Notes: generated by a model not told the origin, from the sequence alone. A stretch of DNA of 64,000 nucleotides from Candidatus Woesearchaeota archaeon (GCA_019323015.1 JAHWHY010000002.1:45710-109709), one strand, 5' to 3'. Counted from the stretch's first letter, positions 17,030 to 24,956 are shown. A program made the numbers and translations.

Positions 17030-17670
17030 TTTTCTTCTCCTCTTTCTTGTTGCAGTATTTTGCCTGCGTGCCTGTGCGCAAGATGCAGTGGCTCAGGCAG
17101 TTTGTGAGGGGGCATATTCAGTTTCTTCACTAACTCAACTGCATTTTTCAGGGAAATCATGTTTCCCACAGATATATAGAGTGGTTTTGCATGCTCTTTT
17201 GTCTTAACCAATTCCCCTCTTGTTTCATTTAATATCTTTATTTTTTCCCCTTCAATCTCGCCTGCAAGCAATTTTTTTGCAACACCTATTGCTGGTTTTG
17301 CAAGCTCTGCTCCGACAAATGTTGCAAGCCCGCATTTTAATGGGTGTGATATTCCGTGTCCTAGAATCATCAGCACTTGCGGTTCGCTCTCAAGGTCGTA
17401 ATATGTCTGTAGTATTGCTGGTCCGTCCCTGAATGCGCGATACCCTGGAATGTACTGCATTGGCTGTTTTGATATGGAGTGTTTTTTCTCGATTATCTCT
17501 TTTTTTTCCAGGTCATAGACGATTGCTGCGCAAAGAATCTTGTTGTCAAAATAAGTAACGTCAAATCCTGCAATTGTTTTTATCTCAGAAAGCTTTAATT
17601 CATCAGATGCACTCACTTCTTTTGCGATTTTTCTCTGTATGTCTCTTAGTTTCCTTGTGTCTGTTGCCAT
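17026..17670 (-). CDS. nfi: Endonuclease V (Nfi) family protein with substituted catalytic residues
   Basis: 214 residues from the ATG at 17670, which has AAGAAGGGA just upstream; a TTG at 17706 in the same frame is a weaker start. The family is clear from GFDVTYF (residues 35-41), YIPGYRAFRDGP (73-84), GHGISHPLKCG (104-114), IGVAKKLL and the C-terminal LPEPLHLAH. Normal endonuclease V cleaves near deoxyinosine in DNA or inosine in RNA using an Asp-Glu-Asp metal site. Here Asp37 is kept, the Glu of FREGP is Asp82, and the Asp before GHG is Leu103. Activity may be lost or changed. It overlaps the 199-residue gene downstream by 4 bp. Confidence 0.85.
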   Translation of the reverse strand: MATDTRKLRDIQRKIAKEVSASDELKLSEIKTIAGFDVTYFDNKILCAAIVYDLEKKEIIEKKHSISKQPMQYIPGYRAFRDGPAILQTYYDLESEPQVLMILGHGISHPLKCGLATFVGAELAKPAIGVAKKLLAGEIEGEKIKILNETRGELVKTKEHAKPLYISVGNMISLKNAVELVKKLNMPPHKLPEPLHLAHRHAGKILQQERGEEK

Positions 17671-17758
17671 CTTATGTCCCTTCTTTTTTGCTGTAAATGA
17701 TGTCAATTGTGGTCGATATTTAAAGCTGGTGTTTTTTAATCACTGAATTAGAATAAAT

Positions 17759-17932
17759 TTATAATCGTTTTAGGTTCTTTTTGATGTGTTTCTCTATTGG
17801 CATCTCTCTTAGCCTGATATTTTCTTCCAGCCCCTGGATTATTACGTTGTTATCCATAGTCCTTAAGTCCAGGAATTTCTCTGATAACTGTGTTTTTGGC
17901 TTGACTTTTAGTTCTTCTTTTTTGACTCTCAT
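17759..17932 (-). CDS. Small basic protein, 57 residues, unknown
   Basis: The minus strand encodes a 57-residue highly charged protein beginning MRVKKEELKVKPKTQL and ending KKNLKRL. It has the codon use and Lys/Glu/Leu balance of a real archaeal small protein and fills the gap between the endonuclease V-like gene and the promoter at 18007. No strong ribosome site is obvious, so a leaderless transcript is possible. No family recognised. Confidence 0.5.
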   Translation of the reverse strand: MRVKKEELKVKPKTQLSEKFLDLRTMDNNVIIQGLEENIRLREMPIEKHIKKNLKRL

Positions 17933-18006
17933 ATTTTTATTTATTTGCGCCTCATATTTAAAGCTTTTCCTATGTTGGTATACTTATCCCCACACCAATT
18001 TTAGAA

Positions 18007-18019
18007 ATATTTATATATC
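18007..18019 (+). promoter_or_regulatory. TATA box of the 18061 gene
   Basis: ATATTTATATATC lies about 45 bp upstream of the TTG at 18061 and is followed by AAAAAGGGGG (about 18043-18052), a strong ribosome-binding site that supports the non-ATG start. Confidence 0.55.
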
Positions 18020-18060
18020 TGAAAGTCGCATCACTGTTCAGTTAAAAAGGGGGTACGCAA

Positions 18061-18369
18061 TTGGGGGTTGAAACAAAAGTTTATTCATTGGCTTCTGTTG
18101 AAGATATGCACAGTATAAAGGACAATAGGGGCTGCACGTATTTTGCTGTTTTTGTGGAGACATTTCTGGATTGTTTTTTAGTTGAGCAGTTGTATGATGA
18201 GCGGATGAAATCAAGTGAGGCAGTGTATATTTCTCTTGACAGGGAAGTTGCCAAGACTCTTTCTGAGCAGGGAATTCCTCGCAGTTCTGCATCATTGTTT
18301 TTTGCAGACAGGGGCGGAGAGCTTCCGCAGTATCTGAAAAGTAAATATCAACATGCAGAATTAGTCTGA
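18061..18369 (+). CDS. Hypothetical small soluble protein, 102 residues
   Basis: 102 residues from a TTG start, chosen because a TATA box and a GGGGG ribosome site lie correctly upstream and no ATG exists near the conserved-looking N-terminus. Mixed alpha/beta with two cysteines (GCTYF, DCFLV). The 3' end overlaps the convergent gene at 18361 by 9 bp. No recognised family. Confidence 0.65.
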   Translation: MGVETKVYSLASVEDMHSIKDNRGCTYFAVFVETFLDCFLVEQLYDERMKSSEAVYISLDREVAKTLSEQGIPRSSASLFFADRGGELPQYLKSKYQHAELV

Positions 18370-19233
18370 GGAGTTCAGTTTTTCTTGTTTTAATTGTTTT
18401 AGCCGAGTCTGTATTTTGCGGGCAAATAATAGTCTCTCTTCCAGCGCGCTATGCTGCGGTGCTTCAGGTTCAAGCACTATTGTGTCGTGTATGTCTGCAA
18501 TCAGGGTGCATAAAAGATAGTATGTTGTTTGCTCAGCCATGCTGCCAAATCTCATTTGTTCTATTGGCTTGTTTTTATCTTTTGCAAACTGGATCAAATT
18601 CTTCGCTACTTTTGAAGCAATAGAGGAGTCTCCTGCTTCAAGCGCAAACCGTGAAAAGTATCCGCTTTGCTCGTCTGTTAGGTTTATCTTCTGCAGCATA
18701 GGTGATGGCGGAATATAATCATTTGCTACCAAAAACTTGTACGCCTCTGCAAAAAGCACAGGATTTTTTGTTTTAAGGGAGTTTAAGTTCTTGATGAATG
18801 TCTTTTCTGCTTCTGCCAGTCTTTTGACTGAACCAGCAAGATCATTAGGGTCAAACTTGTATGGGGGAAACTGAGGCCCTACTTTCCTGTGAAATGAAGG
18901 GTTTTTTTCTATGTCTGTTAAAAACTGCTGTACGTCAAAATCAGGGATAAAGCACAGGTGAAGGTCGTATGCTTTTCCACTTTTGTCAAAATGAAGTGCG
19001 TGCGGATCTCCGTTATACCTGAAGTGGAAAGTGGTGCCTTCTTCTGTTTCATATGCAAAGCCAAGCACTTTTTCCTGGAAATCTTTTGTAAGTTCTGGCC
19101 TTCCATCTACGTCAAGTTTTAGAACTATGTTTGATGCTCCGCATTCTTCATCTGTTATCTGGGCAAAAGGCAGTTTTTTCCTTCCTTTAACCTCATACAG
19201 TTTTCTGTCCTGTAATACGTAATTCACTTGCAT
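18361..19233 (-). CDS. Hypothetical protein, 290 residues
   Basis: The N-terminal half (1-120) is beta-rich with a repeated YEV/YN-type pattern; the C-terminal half is helical (about 130-285) with an SSIASKVAKNLIQFAKDKNKP helix-turn region and a charged last helix. No membrane span or signal peptide is visible, so it is probably cytoplasmic. It overlaps the end of the convergent 18061 gene by 9 bp. I do not recognise the family. Confidence 0.75.
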   Translation of the reverse strand: MQVNYVLQDRKLYEVKGRKKLPFAQITDEECGASNIVLKLDVDGRPELTKDFQEKVLGFAYETEEGTTFHFRYNGDPHALHFDKSGKAYDLHLCFIPDFDVQQFLTDIEKNPSFHRKVGPQFPPYKFDPNDLAGSVKRLAEAEKTFIKNLNSLKTKNPVLFAEAYKFLVANDYIPPSPMLQKINLTDEQSGYFSRFALEAGDSSIASKVAKNLIQFAKDKNKPIEQMRFGSMAEQTTYYLLCTLIADIHDTIVLEPEAPQHSALEERLLFARKIQTRLKQLKQEKLNSSD

Positions 19234-19349
19234 CGTCTCTTTTTAAGTATACATTTCCGTATACTGGCCTCATATATAAACTTTGCTGTTATAGAGAATA
19301 AATATGGTCGTGGTTTATAAAACTTCGTATTTTAATCACCAAAGGGTGA

Positions 19350-19883
19350 CTACTTTAATTTCTTCCTTTCAGCCTTGTCAGAAATAATTGCAGAGTTGCC
19401 TGTTGGATCCTCAATAATGATCTTGAGCTTTTCATTTCCCCAGAGGACTTTTTGTAATTTCTTGAGTAAATTCTTTGCTTTTTTCTTTGCAGCAGCATCT
19501 TCTTCATTTTCTTTGATGTATTCAATCTGCTCTTTTATTTTGTTAATAATCCCTTCGACATTTGTCACAAATCCTTGTGATGCAGGTCCTGGTTCTATTG
19601 AGCCGACGTGAGGTATCTTTACAGTGGCTTCTGAGCTTTTGATGATGCGAATATTAAGGTCAGGTTTGCCTTTCACTTCAATAGTGCATTTGCAGGGCTC
19701 TTTTTGTTCTGCTGCCTCGACATCTGACTTAAAGAATTTGCATGACTCGCACTTCATGGAAAATACAAACAGCTTTCCAAAAAAAGGAACCTCTGTTTCT
19801 GCCTCGCTTAATGTCAATGTTTTGTTCCTGCACATAGGACACATCTGTCCTTTTAGTGTGTTGACTTTCTCTTTTTTAGCCAT
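19350..19883 (-). CDS. ZPR1-type zinc-finger protein
   Basis: 177 residues. A C4 zinc ribbon is formed by C15, C18, C45 and C48 (CPMC ... CESC), followed by a beta domain and the family signature GPASQGFVTNVEGI (about 98-112). A helical hairpin and a closing strand IIIEDPTGNSAI follow, as in ZPR1 proteins. Eukaryotic ZPR1 binds eEF1A and assists its folding; archaeal single-domain members are presumed to act similarly (family knowledge, not shown here). Length fits the archaeal single-module form. The upstream gap to 20015 has no gene. Confidence 0.9.
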   Translation of the reverse strand: MAKKEKVNTLKGQMCPMCRNKTLTLSEAETEVPFFGKLFVFSMKCESCKFFKSDVEAAEQKEPCKCTIEVKGKPDLNIRIIKSSEATVKIPHVGSIEPGPASQGFVTNVEGIINKIKEQIEYIKENEEDAAAKKKAKNLLKKLQKVLWGNEKLKIIIEDPTGNSAIISDKAERKKLK

Positions 19884-19997
19884 AAAGAAATAGAATAATA
19901 ATTTAATTTAAAAATGTTACTATTGCCAATAGCATCAAGCATAGTCTGCATAAATACCTTGTGAAAATGGATAATAAGCGGTTTTAGAATCAAGATG

Positions 19998-20015
19998 AAG
20001 CGCAGTATTGCGCTT
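19998..20015 (-). terminator. 7-bp hairpin at the 3' end of sepF
   Basis: AAGCGCA (19998-20004) pairs with TGCGCTT (20009-20015) around a 4-base loop at the stop codon of the minus-strand sepF gene. No strong T tract follows, so termination is only possible. Confidence 0.35.
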
Positions 20016-20407
20016 TACTGTACTTGCTGAACTTCAGACATGTGCTTTGTCTTGTGGATTGTTGCAAAAGAAGGTGTCACAACAATGTAATCCTCTCCAA
20101 AGCCTGCAATCTCTCCGTCAATCGCGTCTGTTGTTTTCTTCAGCTTGTTAATTGCTCTTTTCAGCTCAATCAAGTCTCTTTCTTTTAGCGGTTTAATATT
20201 AACTAAAGCGATTGTGTGTCCTTCTCTTAATGAGTCAAGGATTGGTTTCATGTCTTCAAAGTCTTCTAGGATGAATGGCCGAACCAATATTTTTGTCCTA
20301 GGCTCTAGTGCTTCTGAATCAAGCTCAACATAGCCTTCTTCTTCATTTAGTTCCTCAAATTTAGGACTTGTTATCTTGGCTTTTATGGATGAGAAAAAAT
20401 TCTTCAT
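20015..20407 (-). CDS. sepF: SepF-family cell-division protein
   Basis: 130 residues. A short amphipathic N-terminal helix (MKNFFSSIKAKI) is a likely membrane anchor. A linker follows, then the SepF/DUF552 core: LVRPFILEDFEDMKPILDSL, then IALVNIKPL, the AINKLKKTTDAI helix and the GEIAGFGEDYIVVTPS strand pair. Archaeal SepF tethers FtsZ to the membrane and organises the division ring (established for the family). A purine-rich GGAGG-like ribosome site lies upstream of the ATG at 20407. The gene is divergent from rpl21e. Confidence 0.92.
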   Translation of the reverse strand: MKNFFSSIKAKITSPKFEELNEEEGYVELDSEALEPRTKILVRPFILEDFEDMKPILDSLREGHTIALVNIKPLKERDLIELKRAINKLKKTTDAIDGEIAGFGEDYIVVTPSFATIHKTKHMSEVQQVQ

Positions 20408-20550
20408 ATTTTCAACCTCCTCGACGAAATAATGACTCTTTTTAAACTCTCTTTACTTTAGAATAGTATAAGTATGCATGTATATAAATCTTTTGATTTT
20501 TATTTTATCTAAACGCAATCTTTTTAAATGGCACATAATTCTTTACATGC

Positions 20551-20844
20551 ATGGCCAATAGACGGGGAAGTTACAGGAGAAAAACAAGGAAGCTGATGTC
20601 AAAGCATTTTCGTGAAAAAGGAAAAATCAGCTTGACAAAGTATTTTGCAGAATATAAAGATGGTGATAAGGTAACTCTTCAGGCAGAGCCTGCTGTCCAG
20701 AAAGGAATATATCATTTAAGGTTTCATGGAAAAACAGGGATAATAAAGGCAAAACAAGGCAATTGTTACTCTGTCGAAATAAAGGATGGCAGCAAGCCAA
20801 AGAATCTTATCGTGCACCCTATTCATCTAACGAGGTTAAAATGA
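20551..20844 (+). CDS. rpl21e: Ribosomal protein eL21
   Basis: 97 residues, full length. Starts MANRRGSYRRKTR and ends in the VHPIHLTRLK block typical of archaeal/eukaryotic L21e. A TTTAAAT box about 30 bp upstream implies a leaderless or very short leader. The ATGA overlap with rpoF downstream, followed by the DUF655 gene, reproduces the gene order common in archaea. Confidence 0.97.
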   Translation: MANRRGSYRRKTRKLMSKHFREKGKISLTKYFAEYKDGDKVTLQAEPAVQKGIYHLRFHGKTGIIKAKQGNCYSVEIKDGSKPKNLIVHPIHLTRLK

Positions 20845-21179
20845 AGACACAAATTTTAAGCGAGACTCCAGTCACTGCTGCTGAAGTCAAGGATGAGCTG
20901 AAAAAAATAAAGAAAGAGCATAAGGAGCTTAATTTCAGGGCTCAGAAGACAGAGGATTATCTTAACCAGATTGTTTCTGATTCCAAGAAGACAGCAGAAC
21001 TAGTTAAAAAATTAGAAGCCTTGAAAATCCCCAGGTTAAGAGAGCACCAGATTGCAAAATTAGCAGACATCATGCCAATAACTGAGAAAGACGTAAAGTT
21101 TGTTCTTCAAGGATATGCTATTACTGTTACAAAAGAGAATATGAGCAAGATTGCAAAAACTATTGCAGAGTTTGCTTAA
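20841..21179 (+). CDS. rpoF: DNA-directed RNA polymerase subunit Rpo4/F
   Basis: 112 residues. The frame is open further upstream, but the ATG at 20841 (ATGA overlap with rpl21e) gives the normal family length. The product has the N-terminal tip segment (ILSETPVTAAEVKDEL) and the C-terminal HRDC-like helical domain (LREHQIAKLADIMPITEKDVKFVL). It forms the stalk of archaeal RNA polymerase with Rpo7/E. Operon with rpl21e. Confidence 0.95.
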   Translation: MKTQILSETPVTAAEVKDELKKIKKEHKELNFRAQKTEDYLNQIVSDSKKTAELVKKLEALKIPRLREHQIAKLADIMPITEKDVKFVLQGYAITVTKENMSKIAKTIAEFA

Positions 21180-21285
21180 GGCTTTTTCTGTCACCCACAT
21201 CAAGTAAGTCATAAAGTTTATATACTCCTGCCATTTACAGGGCTTTATCAGATGAGAATACGACTAGTAAAGGAGCATAGTAACC

Positions 21286-21885
21286 ATGGAAGCGAAAGAA
21301 CAAGAAAGAGTTGCAAAGCCAGTAGATCAGAAGGCTTTAAAGGAAGAAACAGCTGTTGTTCTAGATTTCTTGCCGCATGGTTATCCATTCGATAAAAGGC
21401 CTAGTCATAAGAAAAGCCCTATTGCCCAGGCAATTGGGAAAGAAAGATTTGTTCTTCTTGAGCTTGTTCCTAAGAAAGATGTTTTCTTGCAGCCTTATGA
21501 AGAGGTTTACATAGGAGAGGGCAAGAGGGACAAGATTCATCATATTGTCGGCAAACTGCCAGTAGACAAGCTTACATCAACTGCCAAGACAGAACTGGAG
21601 TTTGTTGTTAAGGAATTAGTTAAGAAGAAAGAGAAGAGTTTTGTGGAGTTTTTCAATACAGCACAGTCACTGACTACAAGGATGCATCAGTTGGAACTGC
21701 TTCCTGGATTGGGTAAGAAGCATATGTGGGAGATACTGGAGAAGCGGGATGAAAAGCCTTTTGAGAGCTTTGATGACCTTAAAAAGCGCATAAAGCTCAT
21801 GCCAGACCCTGAAAAAATCATTAATAAGCGTATTTTGGCTGAAATAGGCGGAAAAGAGAAGCATTGCATATTTGTAGACTTTTAA
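21286..21885 (+). CDS. DUF655 family protein with helix-hairpin-helix
   Basis: 199 residues. The N-terminal part carries VLDFLPHGYPFDKRP, a hallmark of the archaeal DUF655 family, an OB-like beta region, and a helix-hairpin-helix motif near LLPGLGKKHMWEIL (about 144-158). Nucleic-acid binding is likely; no exact function is established. It has its own TATA box (AAGTTTATATACT at 21214-21226) and an AAAGGAG site. It follows rpl21e and rpoF as in many archaea, where a ksgA gene often comes next; here ksgA is absent. Confidence 0.92.
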   Translation: MEAKEQERVAKPVDQKALKEETAVVLDFLPHGYPFDKRPSHKKSPIAQAIGKERFVLLELVPKKDVFLQPYEEVYIGEGKRDKIHHIVGKLPVDKLTSTAKTELEFVVKELVKKKEKSFVEFFNTAQSLTTRMHQLELLPGLGKKHMWEILEKRDEKPFESFDDLKKRIKLMPDPEKIINKRILAEIGGKEKHCIFVDF

Positions 21886-21908
21886 GGCGTTCTTTTTCTA
21901 AATAAAAA

Positions 21909-21919
21909 CATTTATATAC
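21909..21919 (+). promoter_or_regulatory. TATA box of the DUF5679-like gene
   Basis: CATTTATATAC lies about 45 bp upstream of the ATG at 21959, with ACAAGGGGTGA as ribosome-binding site at about 21941-21951. Confidence 0.55.
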
Positions 21920-21958
21920 TTTTTATGTTTTAATTTCTTTACAAGGGGTGATTTTAAC

Positions 21959-22120
21959 ATGGCAGAAAAGAAGTATGAAGGAAGATGCATGAAGTGCAAG
22001 AAGCAAGTTAAAATCAAGGATCCTAAAGAAGTCACTATGAAAAATGGTATGAACGCAGCGAAAGGTGTTTGCCCGCACTGTGGAACAAAAGTCTTTAGAA
22101 TCCTTGGCAAGGCCAAGTAA
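21959..22120 (+). CDS. Small DUF5679-type zinc-ribbon protein, 53 residues
   Basis: 53 residues beginning MAEKKYEGRCMKCKKQ and ending VFRILGKAK. Two CxxC pairs (C10-x-x-C13 and C38-x-x-C41) frame a DPKEVTMKNGM strand-turn, matching the DUF5679 zinc-ribbon pattern as I recall it. TATA box and ribosome site are present. The function of the family is not established; nucleic-acid binding is a guess. A stable UUCG hairpin follows the stop. Confidence 0.85.
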   Translation: MAEKKYEGRCMKCKKQVKIKDPKEVTMKNGMNAAKGVCPHCGTKVFRILGKAK

Positions 22121-22132
22121 ATTGTATGCTTT

Positions 22133-22164
22133 GGAAATCTTCGGATTTCCACTGATTTTTTTTT
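22133..22164 (+). terminator. UUCG-tetraloop hairpin followed by T8
   Basis: GGAAATC (22133-22139), loop TTCG, GATTTCC (22144-22150), then ACTGA and eight T. The C(UUCG)G closing makes it exceptionally stable. It lies between two tiny genes and looks like an intrinsic terminator or RNA 3'-end stabiliser. Confidence 0.55.
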
Positions 22165-22179
22165 AAGGGGGTGTTGGAT

Positions 22180-22299
22180 ATGTCTGTAAAAGATAAAATT
22201 ATGCTGCGTATGCAGATTCGAAGCAATATTCTTGAGAAAACTTCTATAAAGAATAGGCGTTTGGCTGAAGAAATTGCCCGAAAGTGGGCTAAATTATAA
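22180..22299 (+). CDS. Very small basic protein, 39 residues
   Basis: 39 residues, MSVKDKIMLRMQIRSNILEK then a basic helix ending WAKL. A strong AAGGGGGTG ribosome site 7 bp upstream makes translation likely in spite of the size. No recognised family. It sits directly after the UUCG hairpin and converges on the membrane protein gene at 22305. Confidence 0.5.
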   Translation: MSVKDKIMLRMQIRSNILEKTSIKNRRLAEEIARKWAKL

Positions 22300-22304
22300 A
22301 AGAA

Positions 22305-23024
22305 TTATTTACGTTTCTTTTTTGTTTTTTTAGAAGGCTTTTTTTGCAGTGCCTTTTCTACGACTTTCTCTTTTTTCTCTTGTTCTTTAAGTTCTCTTTT
22401 CTCTTCTTCTGCTTCTTTTATAGTTGCTCTTGCAAGCCTTTTCTCTTCCTCTAGTTCCTCTATTGATTGCTTTCTTGCCAGTTTTATGAATGTTCTTTCG
22501 CCAAACTGCAGTAGTTTAACAAAGAAATACAGGACTATGAATAACACGATTACTGCTAATAAAGTGAACCAGTCTAGTGTGATGTTTGTATAAACTATGC
22601 TTATTGCAATGTATGCCTGCAGATTTACTGGAAGCGGCGCGCATATAAAGAAGGTGATTGATTTTGGAAGTGCCTTGAAAAAGCTTGTCAGCATAAGCGT
22701 GACTGCCTCTACTGCAACAATTATACATATTATTGTGCTTATTGGGTGAAGCTCGTAATTTATGATTGAGCCAGGGCTTGAAAGATTGAATACATAACGA
22801 AATAAATCAATAGAAACAAACAAGAGCACTATGCTGTTGCCTACTGCCGTGTTCCACCCAAGTTCGTCTCTGGTCCATTTTCCAAAATAAAATGTCATCA
22901 AAACAAGTGCGACTATAAGAGGTGTTATCATCCATATCATGGAGGGATTGACTGCTGGTGCTTCTAGAAGTTCAATAAGTCTTTGCCATACCGTGGGTAT
23001 TAACACTTCTATGATGTATCCCAT
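22305..23024 (-). CDS. Polytopic membrane protein with lysine-rich coiled-coil tail
   Basis: 239 residues from the ATG at 23024, which has AAAGAGG at the right distance; a TTG two codons earlier is less likely. Five to six spans (about 25-175) are followed by a cytoplasmic, strongly charged helix (EELEEEKRLARATIKEAEEEK) and a terminal run of Lys, Ser and Thr. The basic tail could touch ribosomes or nucleic acid (inference). It lies next to the aIF2-gamma gene on the same strand, 44 bp downstream of it. Family not recognised. Confidence 0.8.
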   Translation of the reverse strand: MGYIIEVLIPTVWQRLIELLEAPAVNPSMIWMITPLIVALVLMTFYFGKWTRDELGWNTAVGNSIVLLFVSIDLFRYVFNLSSPGSIINYELHPISTIICIIVAVEAVTLMLTSFFKALPKSITFFICAPLPVNLQAYIAISIVYTNITLDWFTLLAVIVLFIVLYFFVKLLQFGERTFIKLARKQSIEELEEEKRLARATIKEAEEEKRELKEQEKKEKVVEKALQKKPSKKTKKKRK

Positions 23025-23068
23025 TTTCAACCTCTTTTTTAGTTAATTAAATAATAGTTATATTTAAA

Positions 23069-24349
23069 CTATTCTTTTATTATGCCGTATCCAATCAAGC
23101 GCCATCTCTGGCCTACTCTTCTGCTTATTGTTACTTTTGCTTCGTTTTCTGCGCATATTGGTCTCTTGAGTGTGCACTCTACTCTTTTTTTGCCTATCTC
23201 ATTCACTATGCCTACTGTTGCTGCTGAGTTTACATTAAGCATCAGGAATTCTCCTTTTTTTATTGGTTCTACAATCAATTTGTCTTTTGCTCCGACAACT
23301 CTGTCAAGCAAGTGAGTTTCAAGTTTGAGGTTGTACCATACTGGCGGAAGTTTTCCTGGCTTGCCCACTACACTGCCGACTAGTTGGTCTGACTTTACAA
23401 TAGAAGGATCCAGCTCAGTCATTGCAGCCATGCTTCCTCCTGGATGAACTGAATCAAGCGATGCTCCGCCAGCCATTAAGCTTGCTATTTTTGATTTTAA
23501 TGGCTTCCATTTTTTGTCTCCAATAGAATATCCTGGCAAAATCTCTATCTCATCACCATTCTCTAGTTTTCCTTGTTTTATTGCTCCTCCAAGAACACCG
23601 CCTTTTATCTTTTCAGGAGCAGATCCTGGCTTGTTTATGTCAAAGCTTCTTGCAACAAACATTATGGGGTCTTTGTCCAGGTCTCTTTCTGGTGTTGGGA
23701 ACCTTTTTTGTATTTCTTGAAGCAACAGGTCGATATTGATTGAGTGAAGCGCGCTTATTGGTATTATTGGTGCGTCTTTGTATTTTGTGTTTTTCAGGAA
23801 TTCCTTTATTTGCTTGTAATTTTTTTCAGCCTGTTCTTCTGATACAAGGTCTATCTTGTTTTGCACAACAATGACTTTGTCAATGTGCATTATTTCAAGT
23901 GCCATCAAGTGCTCTTGTGTCTGGGGCTGCGGGCACTCCTCATTTGCTCCGATTAATAATATCGCGCCGTCCATTATGTTTGCTCCGCATATCATCGTCG
24001 CCATCAGGCTCTCGTGTCCAGGAGCATCGACTAATGAAGCTTTTCTTAGAAGTTCTGCTTCTCCTCCGCATTTTTTGCACTTTGAAGTTACATTGTAGCA
24101 CTCTGGTTCAGGGCATTTTGTGCATTTGTATATGCTCATGTCTGCATACCCTAATCTGATTGTAATTCCTCTCTTTATTTCTTCAGAATGAGTGTCTGTC
24201 CATTTGTTTGTAAGGGCCTTAACCAGCGTAGTTTTGCCGTGGTCAACATGCCCAATAAGACCTATGCTTATCTCTGGCTGGACAGCTTCTTCTTTCTTCT
24301 TAGAACTTTTTTTCTTAGTTGTTTTTTTGGTTGCTTTCTTTTTACCCAT
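23069..24349 (-). CDS. eif2g: Translation initiation factor aIF2 subunit gamma
   Basis: 426 residues. The GTPase domain has GHVDHGKT (33-40), VDAPGHE, NKID and a Cys4 zinc knuckle (KCTKC ... KCKKC). Domains II and III follow (GGVLGGAIKQGKLENGDEIEI and the C-terminal CAENEAKVTISRRVGQRWRLIGYG). It binds GTP and initiator Met-tRNA in the aIF2 complex. An extra 25-residue N-terminal Lys/Thr/Ser-rich tail precedes the GTPase core. A TATA-like TTTATAAAAG lies about 25 bp upstream on the minus strand, so the transcript is probably leaderless. Confidence 0.97.
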   Translation of the reverse strand: MGKKKATKKTTKKKSSKKKEEAVQPEISIGLIGHVDHGKTTLVKALTNKWTDTHSEEIKRGITIRLGYADMSIYKCTKCPEPECYNVTSKCKKCGGEAELLRKASLVDAPGHESLMATMICGANIMDGAILLIGANEECPQPQTQEHLMALEIMHIDKVIVVQNKIDLVSEEQAEKNYKQIKEFLKNTKYKDAPIIPISALHSINIDLLLQEIQKRFPTPERDLDKDPIMFVARSFDINKPGSAPEKIKGGVLGGAIKQGKLENGDEIEILPGYSIGDKKWKPLKSKIASLMAGGASLDSVHPGGSMAAMTELDPSIVKSDQLVGSVVGKPGKLPPVWYNLKLETHLLDRVVGAKDKLIVEPIKKGEFLMLNVNSAATVGIVNEIGKKRVECTLKRPICAENEAKVTISRRVGQRWRLIGYGIIKE

Positions 24350-24448
24350 CTATGTCAGAAAAGTAACTATTCTTTTATAAAGGTTACTCAATTATAGCTA
24401 TACTATACTACAGAAATGCTTTTATATTCTCTGTTCTTAATAATCAGA

Positions 24449-24772
24449 ATGCATGCTAATGTTATTGAACCAGAAAACATTACGTTATATGTGCCAGCAA
24501 TAGGAGATACTGATATTTCTCCTCAAGAAGAAATAGATACTAACACACTTGTGGGATTAATGTCGCGCGTATTCCCAGATATTTATTCTAAATTTCGTAT
24601 TCTTTCTGTTTTTAAAGAACCGAAAGTTCCTGATATTTTTCCAGCATTACAGGTTGAGCGCTTTTTTAACCAACCAATGGGTCTTAAAGGGTGTGTTGAT
24701 TATTTAATTGAAACTTTCGGCAGAGAAAAAGAAGCACAACAATACCTAGCATCTGTTCAGCAGCAGGCATAA
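24449..24772 (+). CDS. Hypothetical protein, 107 residues, leaderless
   Basis: The ATG at 24449 is chosen because CTTTTATATT (24419-24428) sits at TATA distance, which makes the upstream in-frame ATG at 24416 untranscribed. The protein is soluble and mixed alpha/beta with no cysteine-rich or membrane part beyond a single GCVDY. It has no recognised domain. Divergent from aIF2-gamma. Confidence 0.6.
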   Translation: MHANVIEPENITLYVPAIGDTDISPQEEIDTNTLVGLMSRVFPDIYSKFRILSVFKEPKVPDIFPALQVERFFNQPMGLKGCVDYLIETFGREKEAQQYLASVQQQA

Positions 24773-24828
24773 TAAACCTTGCAATTTAAGACTAACTGTT
24801 CTTTCCCTACTTTACTCTGAATATTCAG

Positions 24829-24941
24829 CGCCGGAGGCGGGATATTCAGTCACCCAGCCTATGACGTTTGAACCCGCATAGCACTTGGGGGTGCTGCTCA
24901 ATCTTCAGTCGAGCGCGTTTACCAAATTCCGCCACTCCGGC
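24829..24941 (-). tRNA. Class II (long variable arm) tRNA gene with GAA anticodon loop and T-loop intron
   Basis: Read on the minus strand from 24941: acceptor GCCGGAG/CTCCGGC (7 of 7 pairs), D arm GCG/CGC with GG in the loop, anticodon stem CTCGA/TTGAG around CTGAAGA, variable arm AGCAC/GTGCT, T stem GCGGG/CCCGC, and base 73 is G. A 24-nt insert at 24843-24866 splits the T loop between positions 59 and 60. Removing it restores TTCAAAT, and the junctions form a perfect bulge-helix-bulge (TTCA with TGAA; bulges AAC and TAT; inner GTCA/TGAC). The loop reads as GAA, a Phe anticodon, which does not fit a class II Leu or Ser body, so isotype is unresolved. A TATA box (24957-24968) lies upstream. 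CCA is not encoded. Confidence 0.8.
24843..24866 (-). other. 24-nt T-loop (59/60) intron of the class II tRNA
   Basis: Excision at the second base of each three-base bulge restores a seven-base T loop. The central helix is four pairs (exon TTCA with intron TGAA) and the inner helix is GTCA/TGAC. Confidence 0.75.
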
Positions 24942-24956
24942 ATGCTGAAAACACAA

